This document shows positions 6,583 to 7,630 of a stretch of DNA of 7,630 nt, piece after piece. Each line of letters starts with the position of its first letter. The first letter of the stretch is position 1. This DNA comes from Moraxellaceae bacterium (lineage in GTDB: Bacteria > Pseudomonadota > Gammaproteobacteria > Pseudomonadales > Moraxellaceae), in contig JAUXNL010000417.1 of assembly GCA_030684415.1 (NCBI GenBank), positions 1 to 7,630 on the forward strand, given 5' to 3'. The notes under the pieces were generated by a model. It saw only the letters and a program-made list of their open reading frames with translations. It had not been told where the DNA came from and made no database searches. The translations under genes and the position numbers were made by a program.

Positions 6583-6614
6583 TGTGCCGTGCGGATGCAT
6601 GCCGGCACGGCACA
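6583..6614 (-). terminator. 10-bp hairpin after the DUF4124 gene
   Basis: TGTGCCGTGC (6583-6592) and GCACGGCACA (6605-6614) pair perfectly around a 12-base loop that itself contains the palindrome GCATGC. It begins 4 bases after the TGA of the DUF4124 gene on the minus strand. No T-tract follows, so it is a terminator-like or 3'-stabilising structure rather than a textbook terminator. Confidence 0.5.
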
Positions 6615-6618
6615 TGGC

Positions 6619-7302
6619 TCAGCGGCGGGTGGATTTGTAGTTGAGCAGGGGCGGGGCAAACATGGCGCTGTTGTGAATGTCCATTTTGCCGCTGCTCAAT
6701 TCAGCCGCAGACTGGTCACACCAAGCGATGCGTTGCGCCATTGATGCTTTTCTGACAGTGACCATTTTTTTTTCGATTTCGGCAGACGCAATCGCGTTGA
6801 GCCGCTGCTGGCCGCTGGCGTCCGAGACCTCTTGCAGGACGGCACGCTGGCGCGAGATCAGGTTGGCATTGCGTTTGCGCCAGCTTTCCGCTGCACCGTT
6901 GTATTTCTTGAATGAGGTGGGAAGTGTGCTGACACACAGCTTCTCCATTTTATTGACGGCGTCTTCCGAAATGGCGACACCCAGCAAGGCTTTTTGCAGA
7001 GCTTGGTCGAGAGGGACGGGGGCTGGCTGGGCAGGAACGGGGTCGGCACGCTCTGCACGTTTGGCCTGAAACCGTGGCGCCGCTTGTTCGGCCGCGGGCG
7101 ATGAATTGCCATAGGCGGGGCGTTCGGCGGCTTGCGGGGCGGCATTACCGGACGACGGCGCCACGTAGCGGGTTTCGGTGGCATCGGGTGGCTGGTCGGA
7201 GAACACCACTTTGCCGTCGGGGCCGACGGTTTTGTAAATCTGCTGGGCAGCGGCGCTGGTAGAAACGGCGAGCAACAGGCAAAGAGCGAAACGGATGTTC
7301 AT
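6619..7302 (-). CDS. Exported DUF4124-domain protein
   Basis: This is a 227-residue protein with a Sec signal peptide: MNIRFALCLLLAVSTSAAA, cleavage around residue 19-20. It is followed directly by a DUF4124 domain at about 21-46 (IYKTVGPDGKVVFSDQPP), a short beta-hairpin-like domain common at the N-terminus of small exported proteobacterial proteins of unknown role. Residues 47-97 are a low-complexity Ala/Pro/Gln linker. Residues 98-200 are helical and charged, with two cysteines (123, 195) that could form a disulfide. The ATG at 7302 lies about 9 bases after GTGGAAA and is favoured over the next ATG upstream because only it puts the signal peptide at the N-terminus. An A9 run at codons 177-180 (6765-6773 on the plus strand as T9) is a potential slippage site. 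The gene runs in the same direction as the aminotransferase, 168 bp upstream of it, and probably as a separate unit. The molecular function is unknown. Confidence 0.85.
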   Translation of the reverse strand: MNIRFALCLLLAVSTSAAAQQIYKTVGPDGKVVFSDQPPDATETRYVAPSSGNAAPQAAERPAYGNSSPAAEQAAPRFQAKRAERADPVPAQPAPVPLDQALQKALLGVAISEDAVNKMEKLCVSTLPTSFKKYNGAAESWRKRNANLISRQRAVLQEVSDASGQQRLNAIASAEIEKKMVTVRKASMAQRIAWCDQSAAELSSGKMDIHNSAMFAPPLLNYKSTRR

Positions 7303-7561
7303 GAGCGGATTTCCACGATCCCTGTGTGCCGTTGGCTGGCCTTGTTCATGCATTACCCGATGGTCGGTTCCGACGGCCCGGGTTGCCTTGGCCTGCCATA
7401 CGGACAGCGGCGGCGCATCGGCGATGCCTGCGGTTGATGGTGTCCGGAATGTAACGGGCTCTTCTTATGGCGGGCAAGACGATGGCCGCCCGGCAGTGGA
7501 AATAGTCAGGCGAGCGGTTTGCTGGCCGGGAGCAGAAGCGGCTGCATGTGGCGGATATCCG
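7303..7561. other. Non-coding upstream region of the DUF4124 gene
   Basis: About 260 bases contain no supported gene on either strand. The promoter of the DUF4124 gene should lie in the part next to 7302, but I cannot select a convincing -35/-10 pair. A short inverted repeat, GTCGG-TT-CCGAC (7363-7374), is the only local structure besides the REP doublet to the right. Confidence 0.4.
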
Positions 7562-7630
7562 GCTGTGCGGCTGAAGCCGCACCTACGGGGCGGGGCCGAA
7601 GTTTTGTAGGTGCGGCTTCAGCCGCACAGC
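7562..7630. repeat. REP doublet in inverted orientation (REPIN-like), possibly continuing past the window
   Basis: Positions 7562-7586 and 7606-7630 are perfect 25-bp inverted copies, separated by 19 bases. Each unit, read outward from the centre, starts with GTAG and contains the imperfect palindrome TGCGGCTTCAGCCGCA. A GTAG head plus a short GC palindrome is the hallmark of REP sequences mobilised by REP-associated tyrosine transposases (RAYT). Two units facing each other form a REPIN, which can fold into one long hairpin. The right arm ends exactly at the window edge, so more units may follow. Confidence 0.85.

Noticed and set aside
6451..6615. N-terminal extension of the aminotransferase by 55 codons
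   Set aside because: The extra residues are Pro/Arg/Ala-rich and unlike the family start, and the extension overlaps the hairpin after the DUF4124 gene.
7346..7582. Minus-strand open frame of 78 codons before the DUF4124 gene
   Set aside because: Arg-rich low-complexity translation, overlap with the REP doublet and no ribosome binding site: not a believable gene.
7562..7630. CRISPR-like repeat pair
   Set aside because: The two copies are inverted rather than direct, self-palindromic and separated by only 19 bases, so this is a REP doublet and not an array.

Overview
The window looks like a stretch of chromosome from a GC-rich Gram-negative proteobacterium. A beta- or gammaproteobacterium is most likely. 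The hints are secreted proteins with Sec signal peptides, a DUF4124 protein, IS5-, IS3- and IS1182-type transposase debris, and a REP doublet whose arms start with GTAG at the right edge. The species cannot be named from the sequence. All convincing genes lie on the minus strand, so transcription runs from right to left. The exception is the transposase tail at the far left, which is on the plus strand.

Layout from left to right. Positions 1-138 are the C-terminus of a DDE transposase whose element probably ends near 286. Positions 287-627 are non-coding, with GC hairpins downstream of the next gene. Positions 628-1923 encode a secreted SGNH/GDSL hydrolase. Positions 1993-2026 form a strong hairpin. 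Positions 2036-2239 are a hybrid reading frame: an IS5 transposase N-terminus joined in frame to the last ~40 codons of an unknown gene. The IS5 outer end is visible near 2305, next to CTAG. Positions 2429-4353 are an overlapping two-gene operon: an unrecognised exported six-cysteine protein, then a cytoplasmic protein resembling the L-2-amino-thiazoline-4-carboxylic acid (ATC) hydrolase family. Positions 4354-4655 are the leader of this operon. Positions 4656-5255 are a patchwork of an IS5-like end and a multiply broken IS3-family orfB.

From 5317 rightwards the DNA looks like ordinary host chromosome. It holds a complete class V PLP-dependent aminotransferase (5317-6450) and a DUF4124 exported protein (6619-7302). 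After a non-coding leader comes a perfect 25-bp inverted pair of REP units (7562-7630), a REPIN-type element.

The most interesting part is the two-gene operon at 2429-4353. It pairs an exported protein of unknown family with a cytoplasmic ATC-hydrolase-like protein, coupled by a TTGA stop/start overlap. On both sides it is bounded by IS5-type ends whose missing bodies lay outside it. The left half of the window (about 1-5260) reads as an accessory segment shaped by insertion and deletion of IS elements. Its joint function is unknown.
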